Assembly (NCBI GenBank): GCA_044228435.1 | Contig: JBGAUW010000013.1 | Location: 76,141-140,140 of the forward strand | DNA from: Bog-950 sp044228435 | GTDB taxonomy: Bacteria > Bacteroidota > Bacteroidia > Chitinophagales > LD1 | Direction: 5' to 3' | DNA: 64,000 bases | Shown here: in pieces, positions 35,501 to 43,045 of the stretch | Layout: every line of letters starts with the position of its first letter | How positions within the stretch are numbered: the stretch's first letter is position 1 | Translations under genes and position numbers: made by a program | The notes under the pieces: model-generated | What the model was told of the DNA's origin: nothing | Databases searched by the model: none | Seen by the model: the letters and a program-made list of their open reading frames with translations, nothing else

Positions 35501-36055
35501 ACTACCGCAGTTAGTCTTACCGACCCACCACTGTATACCTTAGTATTGGATAGCGTTGCCGATGTTTACCTGGGCAACAGTGTAACGCTAAACGCCGATG
35601 CCATTAACGGTAACCCGGTTAGCTGGCTGTGGAGCCCCGCCGATAACCTAAGCTGCGCTACCTGCCAAACAACCGAAGTAACGCTGTATAACAATTATGT
35701 GTATAGGGTAGAATCGGTAGATGATAAAGGCTGCAGGGCAAGCGGCAGCATACTGATAAATGTAATACCTAAATATACCGTGTTTATACCTAACGTGTTT
35801 ACACCAAACGGCGATGGCAGCAACGACTTTTTCGAAATATTCGGGAATAAAGAAGCCTGGAAACAATTTGAGGTAGCTGTGTTCGACCGCCTTGGCGAAA
35901 AGGTATACGAGAGCAACGACATGAACTTTAAGTGGGACGGAACTTACAGAGGCAAAGGCTTAAACCCGGCTGTGTTTGTATATGTAATAAAGGTGGTTTA
36001 CCTGAATAACTTTACCGATAAGGTTTATAAAGGAAGCTTAACGCTGTTGCGCTAA
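29597..36055 (+). CDS. giant PKD-repeat surface protein with type B T9SS sorting domain
   Basis: 2152 residues. A signal peptide (1-20, ending NAQ) is followed by an IgGFc-binding-like N-terminal region (about 22-420; GKDFWFGFLQNYY, FAHYYQAATSDAAVIFP). Then come about a dozen or more PKD domains with WDFADG or WxFGDG cores and HTY turns, and two SprB-type repeats (about 1830-1975; CFGGNDGIIQLTP, CYGYTNASITVNAS, both with GTY turns). The C-terminus VFIPNVFTPNGDGSNDFFEI to SLTLLR is a gliding-type/type B sorting domain. Four 165-residue units (nt 32366-34345) are nearly identical. It is probably a cell-surface adhesin exported by type IX secretion; the ligand is unknown. Stands alone as a transcription unit with a strong terminator. 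Confidence 0.93.
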   Translation: MKKLYTLVALLLFVSTISNAQISKGKDFWFGFLQNYYAQTGELRVYITSETGCTGVISSPKQAWSQTFTVTPGVSTLVIVPQNIGENVNNDLITNQALHVVTTECVSVFAHYYQAATSDAAVIFPTNSLGLDYVVTTWFNASVNNGSPEFLIAATEDNTTIDITPTTAAGGHSAGVTFSITIDSGEVYQLQSGNGDLTGTRVRGTNNKNFALFGGHVCANVIGCGYCDHLFDQLYPTPSWGSEFVTVPYFGRDYDVFRVISSQNGTQFRINGGAPITLNAGQFNEFQLSAVSYITSNLPISVMQYSTGTDCDANADPIGDPFMIALSPVTQNINSVTFNAFANTSPTFTYYTNIIAKTADLNTVTFDGAGIGGSFTTVPQNPTYSYAIRTITQGDHSISANQGIIAYVYGYGDYESYGYSAGVRVQVPILSVYDTSKAYCPDDTVFLSLNTPDTSRLVSLEWDLGDGSPHIKDSLSFWYIYRNYGQFPITIIYELESACKKDTLVIDTVKILGPEPELGGPFQFCFPQSLSLQASARIIPDTLFWSTPDTSFFTTNPNFVYTKFYDKDDTVYIRISSNICDGFDTAYIYVGSDSAAFSVNNACSGTPVTFTNNSKYAVGLAYNWLWDFGDGTTSNMQQPSHLYASGGTYQVKLVLTSPAGCSDSVTLPVTIYSKPIVDIVTPRVCNDSMFTPINNTTIANGTMTFAWNFGDGSPIDTAQYPVHEYAQSGGYNITLVASAGGGACRDSFTNPTNIIIGAEQQFSGVNVCLGQSTQFNDLTVNSSGSAILSYAWDFADGSTSTQQSPAHTYTTEGTYLVTLLLDYGSNCYDSIKHNVTVNAIPVADFTAPDLCNSGTTTPADATTITTGNYNLSWSFGDGTASVPGTTPSHTYAQSGNYNIQLIAVSDSACADTITKTIVVIRGTTISFTAPPVCEGEPTIFTDATTNPFNTPIVTYTWDFADGNTATQQNTTHTYATFGTYNVELKLDYGSNCYDSLTLPVTVNEHPIAAFTVADVCNDSVVAPVNTSSISAGTLSYNWTFGDGSAAVTSQTPTHTYQQSNTYTIQLITNGPTGCADTTANPVNVIIGTRINFTAPAVCEGVTTTFTDGTTNPYNTTINSYTWDFADGATASLQNTTHTYATFGTYNVELKLDYGNNCADSLTQAVTVNENPVAAYTVADVCNDSVVAPVNTSSISAGALSYNWTFGDGSAAVTNQTPTHTYQQSNTYTIQLITNGPTGCADTTTNPVNVIIGTRINFTAPPVCEGATTTFTDQTTNPYNTTINSYTWDFADGATASQQNTTHTYATFGTYNVELKLDYGNNCADSLTLPVTVNENPVAAFTVADVCNDSVVAPVNTSSISAGVLSYNWLFGDGSAIATNQTPTHAYQQTNTYTIQLITTATTGCTDTTTNPVNVIIGTRINFTVPPVCEGATTTFSDGTTNPYNTTINSYTWDFADGNTANQQNTTHTYATFGTYNVELKLDYGNNCADSLTQAVTVNENPVAAFTVADVCNDSVVAPVNTSSISAGALSYSWLFGDASAAVTSQNPSHAYQQSNTYTIQLITSGPTGCADTTTNPVNVIVGTIINFATTDLCEGAISVFNDQTTNPYQTTIVGYTWDFGDGATSTLQNTTHTYATAGNYVAELRLDYGSNCADSLSKPLSIKAKPVADFTSTTPCVGNELLVNDASTPAGTLVAWAWDLGDGTQATTQNGAHNYAAAGNYNAQLAVTTADGCKDTVQKQVTVLGFSQAQFTTLPVCYPTATQFTNTTDVTTYPVSNFSWAFGDGTGSSTQTDPSYGYQSTGTFTATLIANFANGCADTGTAQAIVYEIPTVTSSITDASCFGGNDGIIQLTPVDGLQPFTYSWSNLATTATISSLNMGTYDVTFTDAHTCTSTGSYAVNEPTQLLLDTAVVPVQCYGYTNASITVNASAGTPGYFFTWSNGDNGSVTSNLGAGTYSVTCSDSKGCSATTAVSLTDPPLYTLVLDSVADVYLGNSVTLNADAINGNPVSWLWSPADNLSCATCQTTEVTLYNNYVYRVESVDDKGCRASGSILINVIPKYTVFIPNVFTPNGDGSNDFFEIFGNKEAWKQFEVAVFDRLGEKVYESNDMNFKWDGTYRGKGLNPAVFVYVIKVVYLNNFTDKVYKGSLTLLR
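32366..34345 (+). repeat. four tandem 495-bp coding repeats (double-PKD units)
   Basis: Units start at 32366, 32861, 33356 and 33851, exactly 495 bp (165 codons) apart. A more diverged fifth begins at 34346 and a diverged one precedes 32366. Each unit carries two PKD domains: one starting around VCEG and ending NNCADSL, one starting VADVCNDSVVAPVN. Units 2-4 are the most alike, indicating recent duplication or gene conversion. Confidence 0.92.
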
Positions 36056-36075
36056 AATTTAGTCGGCAATAAATA

Positions 36076-36120
36076 GCAAATACAAAAGGCAGGGAATAAA
36101 TCCCTGCCTTTTGTATTTGC
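36076..36120 (+). terminator. strong hairpin after the giant adhesin gene
   Basis: A perfect 20-bp stem (36076-36095 with 36101-36120) closed by ATAAA, with the T-rich segment CCTTTTG inside the 3' arm. It sits 21 nt after the stop codon. Confidence 0.8.
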
Positions 36121-36243
36121 ATTCTCCTGCCTTTTCCTCCGTGTCTCCGTGCGAAACTGTATTGCCTGTATTTTCACATTTAATTAACAAGCGGCAATTC
36201 ACCCCTTGTTAAAATATCCCTTTCTTCGCTTTTTAATACCGAT

Positions 36244-36924
36244 ATGATAAAGTTGCAAGGCATAAAAAAGGCTTACCCCATGGGCGCCAACAAACTACAG
36301 GTGCTTAAAGGCATTGATATGCATATCCGCGAGGGTGAGTTTGTTTCTATTATGGGCTCTTCGGGTTCCGGTAAATCTACCCTGCTAAACATATTGGGCA
36401 TACTGGATGATTATGATGAGGGCAGCTATCACTTAAATGGCCAGCACATTAAAAACCTGTCGCAAACCAAAGCAGCACACTACCGTAACCGGTTGCTTGG
36501 TTTTGTGTTTCAAAGCTTCAACCTTATATCGTTTAAAAATGCGGTTGATAATGTAGCCCTGCCTCTTTACTATCAAAACGTAGGACGCAGCCAGCGCACC
36601 AAAATTGCCATGGAATACCTGGAGCGCGTAGGCTTAAAAGATTGGGCCGAACATTTACCCAGCGAGCTTTCGGGCGGACAAAAGCAGCGGGTGGCCATTG
36701 CAAGGGCACTTATTAGCAAACCCAAAGTGATATTGGCCGATGAGCCCACCGGTGCCCTCGATTCGCAAACCAGCCACGAGATAATGGAGATATTTAAAGA
36801 CATGAACCAACAGGGCATGACGCTGGTAATAGTAACCCACGAACAGGATATTGCCGATATAACCCAGCGGGTTATACGCCTGAAAGATGGTTTAATTGTA
36901 AATCCCGCCACCGCCGGTCAATGA
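36244..36924 (+). CDS. ABC transporter ATP-binding protein (MacB/LolD type)
   Basis: 226 residues. Walker A GSSGSGKST (about 38-46), Q-loop FQSFNLI, signature LSGGQKQRVAIARAL (about 139-153), Walker B VILADEPTGALD (about 160-171) and switch His in VTHEQD. The FQSFNL and ADEPTGALDS blocks are typical of the MacB/LolD/FtsE family, which drives transport by mechanotransmission and not by a through-membrane channel. First of four genes; its stop overlaps the next start by 4 nt (ATGA). Confidence 0.93.
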   Translation: MIKLQGIKKAYPMGANKLQVLKGIDMHIREGEFVSIMGSSGSGKSTLLNILGILDDYDEGSYHLNGQHIKNLSQTKAAHYRNRLLGFVFQSFNLISFKNAVDNVALPLYYQNVGRSQRTKIAMEYLERVGLKDWAEHLPSELSGGQKQRVAIARALISKPKVILADEPTGALDSQTSHEIMEIFKDMNQQGMTLVIVTHEQDIADITQRVIRLKDGLIVNPATAGQ

Positions 36925-38150
36925 ACTACGATAGCCTGATAGAGATATACTATGTGGTGCGTAATAACCGTTTGCGCACAGCGCTTACGGCCTTTAGCGT
37001 AGCTTGGGGTATATTTATATTAATAGTGCTGCTGGGCGCGGGCCGTGGTTTAAAAAACGGTGCACAAGACCAGTTTAAGGGCGATGCCACCAACACCATT
37101 TGGATAAACGGGGGCAAAACATCGATGGCCTTTAATGGCTACCAACCAGGCAGGCAAATAAAGCTTACCAACGAGGATATGGAGCAGATACTGCAAAAGC
37201 TGCCGGGGATAGAAAAGAAATCGGGCACGGCAGAGGGGCGTATATCTAAAACCATGCGCTATGGCAATCAAAAAGCCAGCTTTACCCTGCGCAGTGGTCA
37301 TCCTGACCACGATTATCTCGAAAACCTGAAAGTGATTGAAGGTCGTTTTTTGAACCAGCGCGATATGGATTTGTACCGCAAGGTGTGTGTAATAGGCCAA
37401 CCGGTTAAAGAGGCGCTTTTTAAAACCGAAGACCCGATAGGCAAGTATATAGATGTGCAGGGGATTCCCTTTGAAGTGGTAGGCCAGTTTTACGACCCGG
37501 GCCGTGGCGATATGGACCGTATTTATATACCGGTTACTACTTCGCAAAAGGTATTTAACGGCCAAAACTATTTAGATGTAATATGGCTGGGCACCGGCGA
37601 TTTATCGGTAAGCGAAGGCAATATACTGGCCGAAGAGATTACCAAACTACTGGCCGCACGCCACAGTTTTAACCCTGCCGATAGAAATGCTGCTAACGCC
37701 TTTAACAACACCCAAAACTTTGAAAGGATTATGAAAATGCTAAACGGCATATCCATCTTTATATGGATAATAGGCATAGGCACCATTATAGCCGGTGTGG
37801 TGGGCGTAAGCAACATATTAATGATATCGGTTAAAGAGCGAACGAAAGAGATTGGAATACGCAAAGCGCTTGGGGCTAATCCGTTTTCAATTGTAAATTT
37901 AATTATGCAGGAGTCGCTGATTATTACAGCCGTTTCGGGTTATACCGGCATGGTGCTGGGTGTGTTGGTGTTAGAGCTTTTTAAAAAGTATGTTCCCAAC
38001 AGCGATTTTTTCCGCAACCCCGAGGTAGATTTTCGTGTGGCTATCAGTGCCACGGTAGTTCTTATTTTTGCGGGATTGCTGGCTGGCTTTTTTCCGGCTA
38101 TGCGGGCAGCAAGCATCAACCCGGTGGTGGCTTTAAAAGATGAAGTATGA
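36921..38150 (+). CDS. ABC transporter permease, MacB-like (1)
   Basis: 409 residues. One N-terminal helix (about 20-42) is followed by a large periplasmic MacB_PCD domain (about 43-275) and an FtsX core of three helices near 280-310, 330-358 and 375-400. The turn ERTKEIGIRKALGA (about 312-325) is the FtsX coupling-helix signature. Overlaps both neighbours by 4 nt. Together with the next permease it would form a heterodimer over two copies of the ATPase, a common Bacteroidota variation on homodimeric MacB. Confidence 0.92.
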   Translation: MNYDSLIEIYYVVRNNRLRTALTAFSVAWGIFILIVLLGAGRGLKNGAQDQFKGDATNTIWINGGKTSMAFNGYQPGRQIKLTNEDMEQILQKLPGIEKKSGTAEGRISKTMRYGNQKASFTLRSGHPDHDYLENLKVIEGRFLNQRDMDLYRKVCVIGQPVKEALFKTEDPIGKYIDVQGIPFEVVGQFYDPGRGDMDRIYIPVTTSQKVFNGQNYLDVIWLGTGDLSVSEGNILAEEITKLLAARHSFNPADRNAANAFNNTQNFERIMKMLNGISIFIWIIGIGTIIAGVVGVSNILMISVKERTKEIGIRKALGANPFSIVNLIMQESLIITAVSGYTGMVLGVLVLELFKKYVPNSDFFRNPEVDFRVAISATVVLIFAGLLAGFFPAMRAASINPVVALKDEV

Positions 38151-39406
38151 TTTTTGACTTAGATAACTGGCAGGAAATTGGTGCCGCTATGCGCAAAAAT
38201 AAACTGCGTACAGCCCTCACGGCCTTCGGTGTGTTCTGGGGCATATTTATGCTGGTAATTATGTTGGGCAGTGGCACCGGCCTGCGCAACGGGGTGTTGC
38301 AGGAGTTTAGCGGCACAGCCACCAATAGCTTTTTTATGTGGACCCAGCAAACCAGCAAGCCCTACAAAGGCCTGCAGCCTAACCGGTTTTATAACTTTAC
38401 CATAGAAGATGCCGAAGCCCTTAAACAAAACATAAGCGAACTGAAAATTGTGGCCCCTATGAACCAATTAGGTGGCTACCAGAACGCTAACAATGTAATA
38501 CGCGGGCTTAAAACAGCTGCCTTTAATGTGTATGGCGTACACCCCGAGGTGGTCCATATTCAGCAATTCAATCTTACAGCAGGTCGCTTTATTAATAAGC
38601 TGGATATGAACGACCGCCGCAAAATTGCCGTGGTGGGCGAAAAGGTGGTCGAAAAACTATTTGCGCCCGGGGAAAACCCACTGGGTGGTTATATAAAAGT
38701 AAACGGGGTAAACTTTATGGTAACCGGTACGCTCAAGGGCGCAGGCCAGGGCAACGATGCCCGCGAACAGGCAGAATCTATTTACGTTCCGTTTACGGCC
38801 TTTGCACAGGCATTTAATACAGGCAATAGGGTAGGTTGGTTCTCCGCCATGAGCGCCGATAATGTGCCCGCTGAACTGGCAGAAACCAAAGCACTTGCGC
38901 TGCTAAAAGAACGCCACACTATTGCCCCTAACGATAACCGCGCCATAGGCCATTGGAACATGGAAAAAGAATTTAAAAAGCTAAGCGGCCTGTTTATGGG
39001 TATTGAGCTGCTGGTTTGGTTTGTAGGCATAGGCACACTAATGGCAGGAATTATTGGCGTTAGCAATATTATGCTGATAGTGGTAAAAGAGCGCACCCGC
39101 GAAATTGGTGTACGCCGTGCTATTGGTGCAACCCCTGCTGCCATAGTTAGCCAGTTAATTATGGAATCGGTTACCCTTACGGCCGCTGCAGGCTATATTG
39201 GTTTGGTGCTGGGCATTGGGCTTTTGCACCTTATAGATATTTATGTACCGGCTACCAAGGGCAGCATGTTTTTGCACCCCGGTGTAGATTTAAGCGTAGC
39301 ATTAAAGGCATTAGCCGTATTAATATTTTCAGGATTATTGGCAGGCCTTATCCCGGCACAAAGGGCCTTAGAAATTTCGCCGGTAGAAGCATTAAGAGCA
39401 GAATAA
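38147..39406 (+). CDS. ABC transporter permease, MacB-like (2)
   Basis: 419 residues, same layout as the preceding permease: helix about 22-45, MacB_PCD domain, then three FtsX helices with ERTREIGVRRAIGA (about 321-334). It is clearly paralogous to gene 36921. ATGA overlap with the preceding gene and 13 nt to the adaptor gene point to a single transcript. Confidence 0.92.
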   Translation: MIFDLDNWQEIGAAMRKNKLRTALTAFGVFWGIFMLVIMLGSGTGLRNGVLQEFSGTATNSFFMWTQQTSKPYKGLQPNRFYNFTIEDAEALKQNISELKIVAPMNQLGGYQNANNVIRGLKTAAFNVYGVHPEVVHIQQFNLTAGRFINKLDMNDRRKIAVVGEKVVEKLFAPGENPLGGYIKVNGVNFMVTGTLKGAGQGNDAREQAESIYVPFTAFAQAFNTGNRVGWFSAMSADNVPAELAETKALALLKERHTIAPNDNRAIGHWNMEKEFKKLSGLFMGIELLVWFVGIGTLMAGIIGVSNIMLIVVKERTREIGVRRAIGATPAAIVSQLIMESVTLTAAAGYIGLVLGIGLLHLIDIYVPATKGSMFLHPGVDLSVALKALAVLIFSGLLAGLIPAQRALEISPVEALRAE

Positions 39407-39419
39407 AAAACGTCATAAC

Positions 39420-40529
39420 ATGGTAGGTAAAGTAGTAAAGATTTTAATAGCGCTGGTAGTATTGGGTGTATTTGGCTGGACCTTTTACTTTTTATATGCC
39501 AAATCGAAAAAGGAGCCGGAGAAAATAACCACCATTGAGGCCTCGGTGCAAAACATTGTGCAAAAAACCGTAGCCACCGGCGCTATAAACCCGCGTAAAG
39601 AGGTAGCCATGAAAAGCCAGGTAAGCGGCATTATAGAAAAGCTGTTTATTAAAGCAGGCGATAAAGTAAAGCAGGGCGATATAATAGCACGGGTAAAAAT
39701 AATACCTAACATGCTTAACCTAAGCAATGCTGAAAACCGCTTAAACCAGGCAAAAATTGCTGTGGACAATGCTAAAATTGAGTATGACCGGGCGAAGCAA
39801 CTAGTAGGCGAAAAAGTAATATCGCAAAGTGAGTTTCAGCAGGCCGATAACCGGTATAAAACCACCAGCGAAGAGCTGGCATCAGCCCAGGAAAACCTGC
39901 AACTGATTAAAGAAGGAACCAGCGCCAAACAGGGGCAGGTATCTAATACGCTTATAAAATCTACCATCAGCGGGATGGTGTTGGATGTGCCGGTAAAAGA
40001 AGGCAACTCGGTTATAGAAAGCAATACCTTTAACGAAGGCACTACCATAGCCTCGGTAGCCGATATGGGCGAAATGATATTTGTGGGTAAGGTAGATGAG
40101 TCGGAGGTGGGTAAAATACACATAGGTATGCCCCTTATATTAACCATAGGCGCCTTGCAGGAAGATAAATTTGATGCCACGCTGGAATACATCAGCCCGA
40201 AAGGTGTAACCGAAAACGGGGCTATACAATTTGAAATTAAAGCAGCTGTTAAACTGATGAGCGGTAAGTTTTTACGCGCCGGTTACAGTGCTAATGCCGA
40301 TATTATACTTTCTAAAAAAGACAGCGTGCTATCGGTACCCGAAAGCGTATTACTATTTGAAAAAGAGAAAACCTTTGTAGAGGTAGAAACCACACCGGGT
40401 AAGCTGGAAAAACGCGAAATTAAAACCGGGCTTAGCGATGGTATACAAATAGAAATTAAAGAGGGCCTTACCGGTAAAGAGAAAATAAAGACCCCAACCC
40501 TTACCGCTGCACCCACAGTAGAATCGTAA
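39420..40529 (+). CDS. periplasmic adaptor (HlyD/MacA-type membrane fusion protein)
   Basis: 369 residues. N-terminal anchor (about 4-26), then the lipoyl half-motifs TGAINPRKEVAMKSQVSGIIEKL (about 57-79) and IKSTISGMVLDVPVKEGN (about 179-196) flanking a helical hairpin (about 98-165). Beta-barrel and membrane-proximal domains follow (GKVDESEVGKIHIGMP). It bridges the two permeases to an outer-membrane channel; no TolC-like gene is in the operon, so a shared channel encoded elsewhere is implied. Cargo may be a drug, peptide or lipid; nothing in the sequence decides. Confidence 0.92.
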   Translation: MVGKVVKILIALVVLGVFGWTFYFLYAKSKKEPEKITTIEASVQNIVQKTVATGAINPRKEVAMKSQVSGIIEKLFIKAGDKVKQGDIIARVKIIPNMLNLSNAENRLNQAKIAVDNAKIEYDRAKQLVGEKVISQSEFQQADNRYKTTSEELASAQENLQLIKEGTSAKQGQVSNTLIKSTISGMVLDVPVKEGNSVIESNTFNEGTTIASVADMGEMIFVGKVDESEVGKIHIGMPLILTIGALQEDKFDATLEYISPKGVTENGAIQFEIKAAVKLMSGKFLRAGYSANADIILSKKDSVLSVPESVLLFEKEKTFVEVETTPGKLEKREIKTGLSDGIQIEIKEGLTGKEKIKTPTLTAAPTVES

Positions 40530-40610
40530 ACAGCGATGCTGCAGATTTTGTAGTGGTATTGCAAAGTTGAAAGAAGCAGCCTTACACATCACTCATACAT
40601 AAAAATAGAA

Positions 40611-40642
40611 AAGCCGTCACGAGGTTTCCCTCCTGACGGCTT
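40611..40642 (+). terminator. terminator after the efflux operon
   Basis: AAGCCGTCA and TGACGGCTT with an inner GAGG/CCTC-like pair. It lies between convergent genes and may serve both. Confidence 0.7.
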
Positions 40643-40664
40643 TAGCTTTATAATCAATTACTTA

Positions 40665-41063
40665 TTACTTACTACTGATACCGTTAGCCGATACATTCAC
40701 TTCTACCGATGTAATACCCGGTTTAATCATAGTGCAGGCCAGTGGACGTTTATCAACGGTCATTAAACAAACCGCATCATTCTCTTTTAGGTAAAGGGTA
40801 TTTTTGCTTAAGCCACCTACTACTTTAAGTTTCGGGTCTTTAATCTCTTCTTTAGGTCCGGCAAATACAGCCACCGATTTTTCGGCTGCATTCTTCAATA
40901 TTATTTGCACCTCTTTGTTAACTACTGCCGGGGCAGCCGGTTTTTCGGTTACTACGGTTTCGCTTCCGTTGTTTAATACGGCCACTTCATTTTGCGACCA
41001 GGCGTTAAAGGCTACAAGGTTAAGTATTATAGCAGCTGCAATTGTTCTAATGTTGTTTTTCAT
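40665..41063 (-). CDS. small secreted protein of unknown function
   Basis: 132 residues with a signal peptide (about 1-23, ending AWSQ). The mature part is mostly beta (VQIILKNAAEKSVAVFAGPKEEI, TLYLKENDAVCLMTVDKRPLACTMIKPG). Two Cys about 11 residues apart (VCLMT, ACTM) may form a disulphide. I do not recognise a family. A GCTGTAC-AAAC-GTACAGC hairpin (41080-41097) lies in its upstream region. Confidence 0.7.
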   Translation of the reverse strand: MKNNIRTIAAAIILNLVAFNAWSQNEVAVLNNGSETVVTEKPAAPAVVNKEVQIILKNAAEKSVAVFAGPKEEIKDPKLKVVGGLSKNTLYLKENDAVCLMTVDKRPLACTMIKPGITSVEVNVSANGISSK

Positions 41064-41079
41064 TGTTTCTTGTTTTTTA

Positions 41080-41097
41080 GCTGTACAAACGTACAGC
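41080..41097. promoter_or_regulatory. GTAC-rich inverted repeat upstream of the secreted-protein gene
   Basis: GCTGTAC and GTACAGC around AAAC, followed by further GTAC steps (CGTACGTAC at 41102-41110). It is either a small operator or the terminator for the Smr gene read on the minus strand (AGCT hairpin followed by AAAAAACAAG, no T-tract); operator is preferred. Confidence 0.35.
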
Positions 41098-41144
41098 TTC
41101 TCGTACGTACTTTTTTACACAAGTAAACATGGAAATCAACACTG

Positions 41145-41546
41145 TCAACAAAAGTAGATAAGCGTACTACCGTAGCCGTAGCGCTGGCTATACTCGTTGC
41201 TATAGCTTTTAACATGCGGGTGCTTATCTAACACCTTATAAATGGCCTCTTTAAGTTTGCCTTTACCAAGGCCATGCACTACTCTAAACTCTAACTTACC
41301 ACAGGCAATAGCGTTATCCATAGCTTTTTCAAATTCTTCTAATTGATAAAAAAGCGCATCGTGCGGGGGTATATTGCCACGGGTGCTGCTTACTTTTTCA
41401 AGGTGCAGGTCTATGATATCATCGGCCATCTCCATCTTGTTACTAAAGCCCGGGTTGGTAGCGCCCATCATATACTGGCGCAGCAACTCCGGGTCGAAAC
41501 CGGCCCCCGATACTGACTTATCATTCTTCTTTTTCTTTTTGGCCAT
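41145..41546 (-). CDS. Smr-domain protein
   Basis: 133 residues. Basic N-terminus (AKKKKKND), then a Smr domain over about 45-132: DIIDLHLEK with the conserved DLH, VVHGLGKGKLKEAIYKVLD with the HGxGxG loop, and the closing GYGSTLIYF. Smr domains cut branched DNA or structured RNA, as in MutS2 tails and eukaryotic N4BP2. This one stands alone, without the MutS ATPase. It follows the PH-domain gene by 9 nt, so the two are probably co-transcribed. Confidence 0.88.
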   Translation of the reverse strand: MAKKKKKNDKSVSGAGFDPELLRQYMMGATNPGFSNKMEMADDIIDLHLEKVSSTRGNIPPHDALFYQLEEFEKAMDNAIACGKLEFRVVHGLGKGKLKEAIYKVLDKHPHVKSYSNEYSQRYGYGSTLIYFC

Positions 41547-41555
41547 ATAACCTTA

Positions 41556-41927
41556 TCAGGAAGATACTTCCTGGAACCTTTTTCTAAATTCAACTGCATT
41601 GCTAATATCAGGGAAAGATTCGCGCGTTCCACCGGTACCAATCAGAGTAATAGTGCCATAGCCTAACATACGTCCCATAATCCCCTGGTCTACATTAACG
41701 CTCTCAATCTTATTAAGATTCATTTCTACCGTTCGGCGCGAAATAATACCCGTTTTGCAAATAATGCGCTTGTTGGTTATTACAAACTCATCACTCCAGC
41801 GTTCCAGCGCCGGAACTATAAACAGGGTGAATAGACCGCGCAGGGAAAAAAATATCTTCCAGTGGTATTTAGTTTCGTAAACCACCTGCTCATCGCGTAT
41901 TAAGTTATTATCAACGTAGCTTCCCAT
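41556..41927 (-). CDS. bacterial PH-domain membrane protein (bPH2/YdbT-like)
   Basis: 123 residues. One hydrophobic stretch (about 23-42, WKIFFSLRGLFTLFIVPAL) is followed by a bPH2 domain: DEFVITNKRIICKTGIISRRTVEMNLNKIESV (about 46-77) and GYGTITLIGTGGTRESF (about 89-105). The family is widespread and binds or scaffolds at the membrane; no enzyme activity is known. A TAATTTAG box is about 19 nt upstream. Confidence 0.85.
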   Translation of the reverse strand: MGSYVDNNLIRDEQVVYETKYHWKIFFSLRGLFTLFIVPALERWSDEFVITNKRIICKTGIISRRTVEMNLNKIESVNVDQGIMGRMLGYGTITLIGTGGTRESFPDISNAVEFRKRFQEVSS

Positions 41928-42036
41928 AGTTTTAATTGTGGCGCTAAATTACGCTTCTGGTTATAATCTTGTATTGATTGTATTCTACATAGCCCTCATA
42001 GCTGTCTAAAATCCGCTTCTCTCACCTGTATAAAGG

Positions 42037-42609
42037 CTATTCGAGACTTTTAACCAGCATGTTTTCTATAAGCACAAACAGGTCGTTTGGCTTAAACTTG
42101 CGCCACAGTATATCGCTGTATATTTCGTTTATGTGCACGTAGTAATGCAATTTACTTTGCCGCATTTCGACGGTTATATGATCACGAAAGTTCATCAGCA
42201 CAATCCAGCCCCCTTCTTCTTTAATCTCGTCGTACCACTCTTCGTAATACAAGTCATCCGAGGCATGAAAGTTAAGCACGTTCTCTCCTATCAATATAAA
42301 TTTCACAATGCCTTCCTCTATCAAAGGCTCAATAACCGCTCGCTTTAGCTCCATTATATCGTTATGCACTGCATCGTTCCATTCGCCAATAAACTCTATA
42401 ATGCAATACTGGCTTTCGTAGTCGGCAAACAGCAGCTTGCAATATAGAGTTGAGGAGCCAAAATTTTCCCATTGCGGATGGATATAGAAATTGTAAATCT
42501 TATCCTTAAACTCAAACTCGCTGTACATACGGTTGTAAAACGGCGAAAGGCTGTCTTCGCTGGCTATATAGTAATCGCGCCATAAGTAAAAAGGCTCTAT
42601 TTCGTGCAT
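42037..42609 (-). CDS. conserved hypothetical protein
   Basis: 190 residues from ATG 42609. An earlier in-frame ATG at 42636 is rejected because a perfect TAATTTTG -7 box lies between the two, 6 nt before 42609. Acidic and aromatic-rich (HEIEPFYLWRDYYIASEDSL at the start, FYIHPQWENFGSSTLY, IEFIGEWNDAVHND, FILIGENVLNFHASDD, YYEEWYDEI). Cytoplasmic and full-length looking; I believe close relatives are common in Bacteroidota, but no function is known to me. Confidence 0.75.
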   Translation of the reverse strand: MHEIEPFYLWRDYYIASEDSLSPFYNRMYSEFEFKDKIYNFYIHPQWENFGSSTLYCKLLFADYESQYCIIEFIGEWNDAVHNDIMELKRAVIEPLIEEGIVKFILIGENVLNFHASDDLYYEEWYDEIKEEGGWIVLMNFRDHITVEMRQSKLHYYVHINEIYSDILWRKFKPNDLFVLIENMLVKSLE

Positions 42610-42615
42610 AAGGGG

Positions 42616-42623
42616 CAAAATTA
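42616..42623 (-). promoter_or_regulatory. -7 box TAATTTTG, 6 nt before ATG
   Basis: Exact TAnnTTTG match on the minus strand; the spacing suggests a leaderless mRNA for the gene starting at 42609. Confidence 0.55.
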
Positions 42624-42672
42624 TATAAACCTGCATACTAAAATACTATGCCCCTTAAACTTTAAAGAACTT

Positions 42673-42680
42673 TATATTAG
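42673..42680 (+). promoter_or_regulatory. -7 box TATATTAG, 5 nt before ATG
   Basis: One change from TAnnTTTG; precedes the lipoprotein gene at 42686. Confidence 0.45.
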
Positions 42681-42685
42681 CAGCG

Positions 42686-43015
42686 ATGAAAAACACCCTT
42701 ATACTTTTAACAACTATAGTGCTTTTAGGTTTAACCTCGGCCTGCAAAAAATGCTACCGGTGCCATAATCTTTGCAAAGCCTGTTACGAAAAGCACCTAA
42801 GCTCCGGTGGCGATACCACCTTAACTATTATAGTGCGTTCTGATTTGTTGGGCGAAAAGTATTACCAGGAGTATATAGACTCGCTCACCTCTCCTTCCCT
42901 TGGCTGGACTTGCAACGATACGGCCAGCAATTACAATGAGCGTTTTTGCGAATCGCAGGCTGCTGCCGAACTTCTATCGAGAAAAGATGGTGGCCTGATT
43001 TGCAATGCGGAATAA
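42686..43015 (+). CDS. small Cys-rich lipoprotein
   Basis: 109 residues with lipobox GLTSAC (lipid Cys about 20). Immediately after the lipidation site come CKKCYRCHNLCKAC, i.e. five Cys and a His within 14 residues, then three more Cys downstream (WTCND, RFCES, LICNAE). The cluster could bind a metal or form a disulphide knot at the membrane surface. I do not recognise a family. Confidence 0.7.
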   Translation: MKNTLILLTTIVLLGLTSACKKCYRCHNLCKACYEKHLSSGGDTTLTIIVRSDLLGEKYYQEYIDSLTSPSLGWTCNDTASNYNERFCESQAAAELLSRKDGGLICNAE

Positions 43016-43045
43016 CCCGTAGCATTAGCCTCACCTTTGCTTAGT

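Noticed and set aside
37050..37565. 171-codon frame antisense to the first permease
   Set aside because: Lies wholly inside a clear MacB-type gene; no start signals.
36244..40529. Bacteriocin or antibiotic-resistance cassette
   Set aside because: Only a generic MacAB-like exporter is present; no biosynthesis or immunity gene and no mobile-element borders nearby.
41080..41097. Intrinsic terminator of the Smr gene
   Set aside because: No T-tract on the minus strand after the stem.
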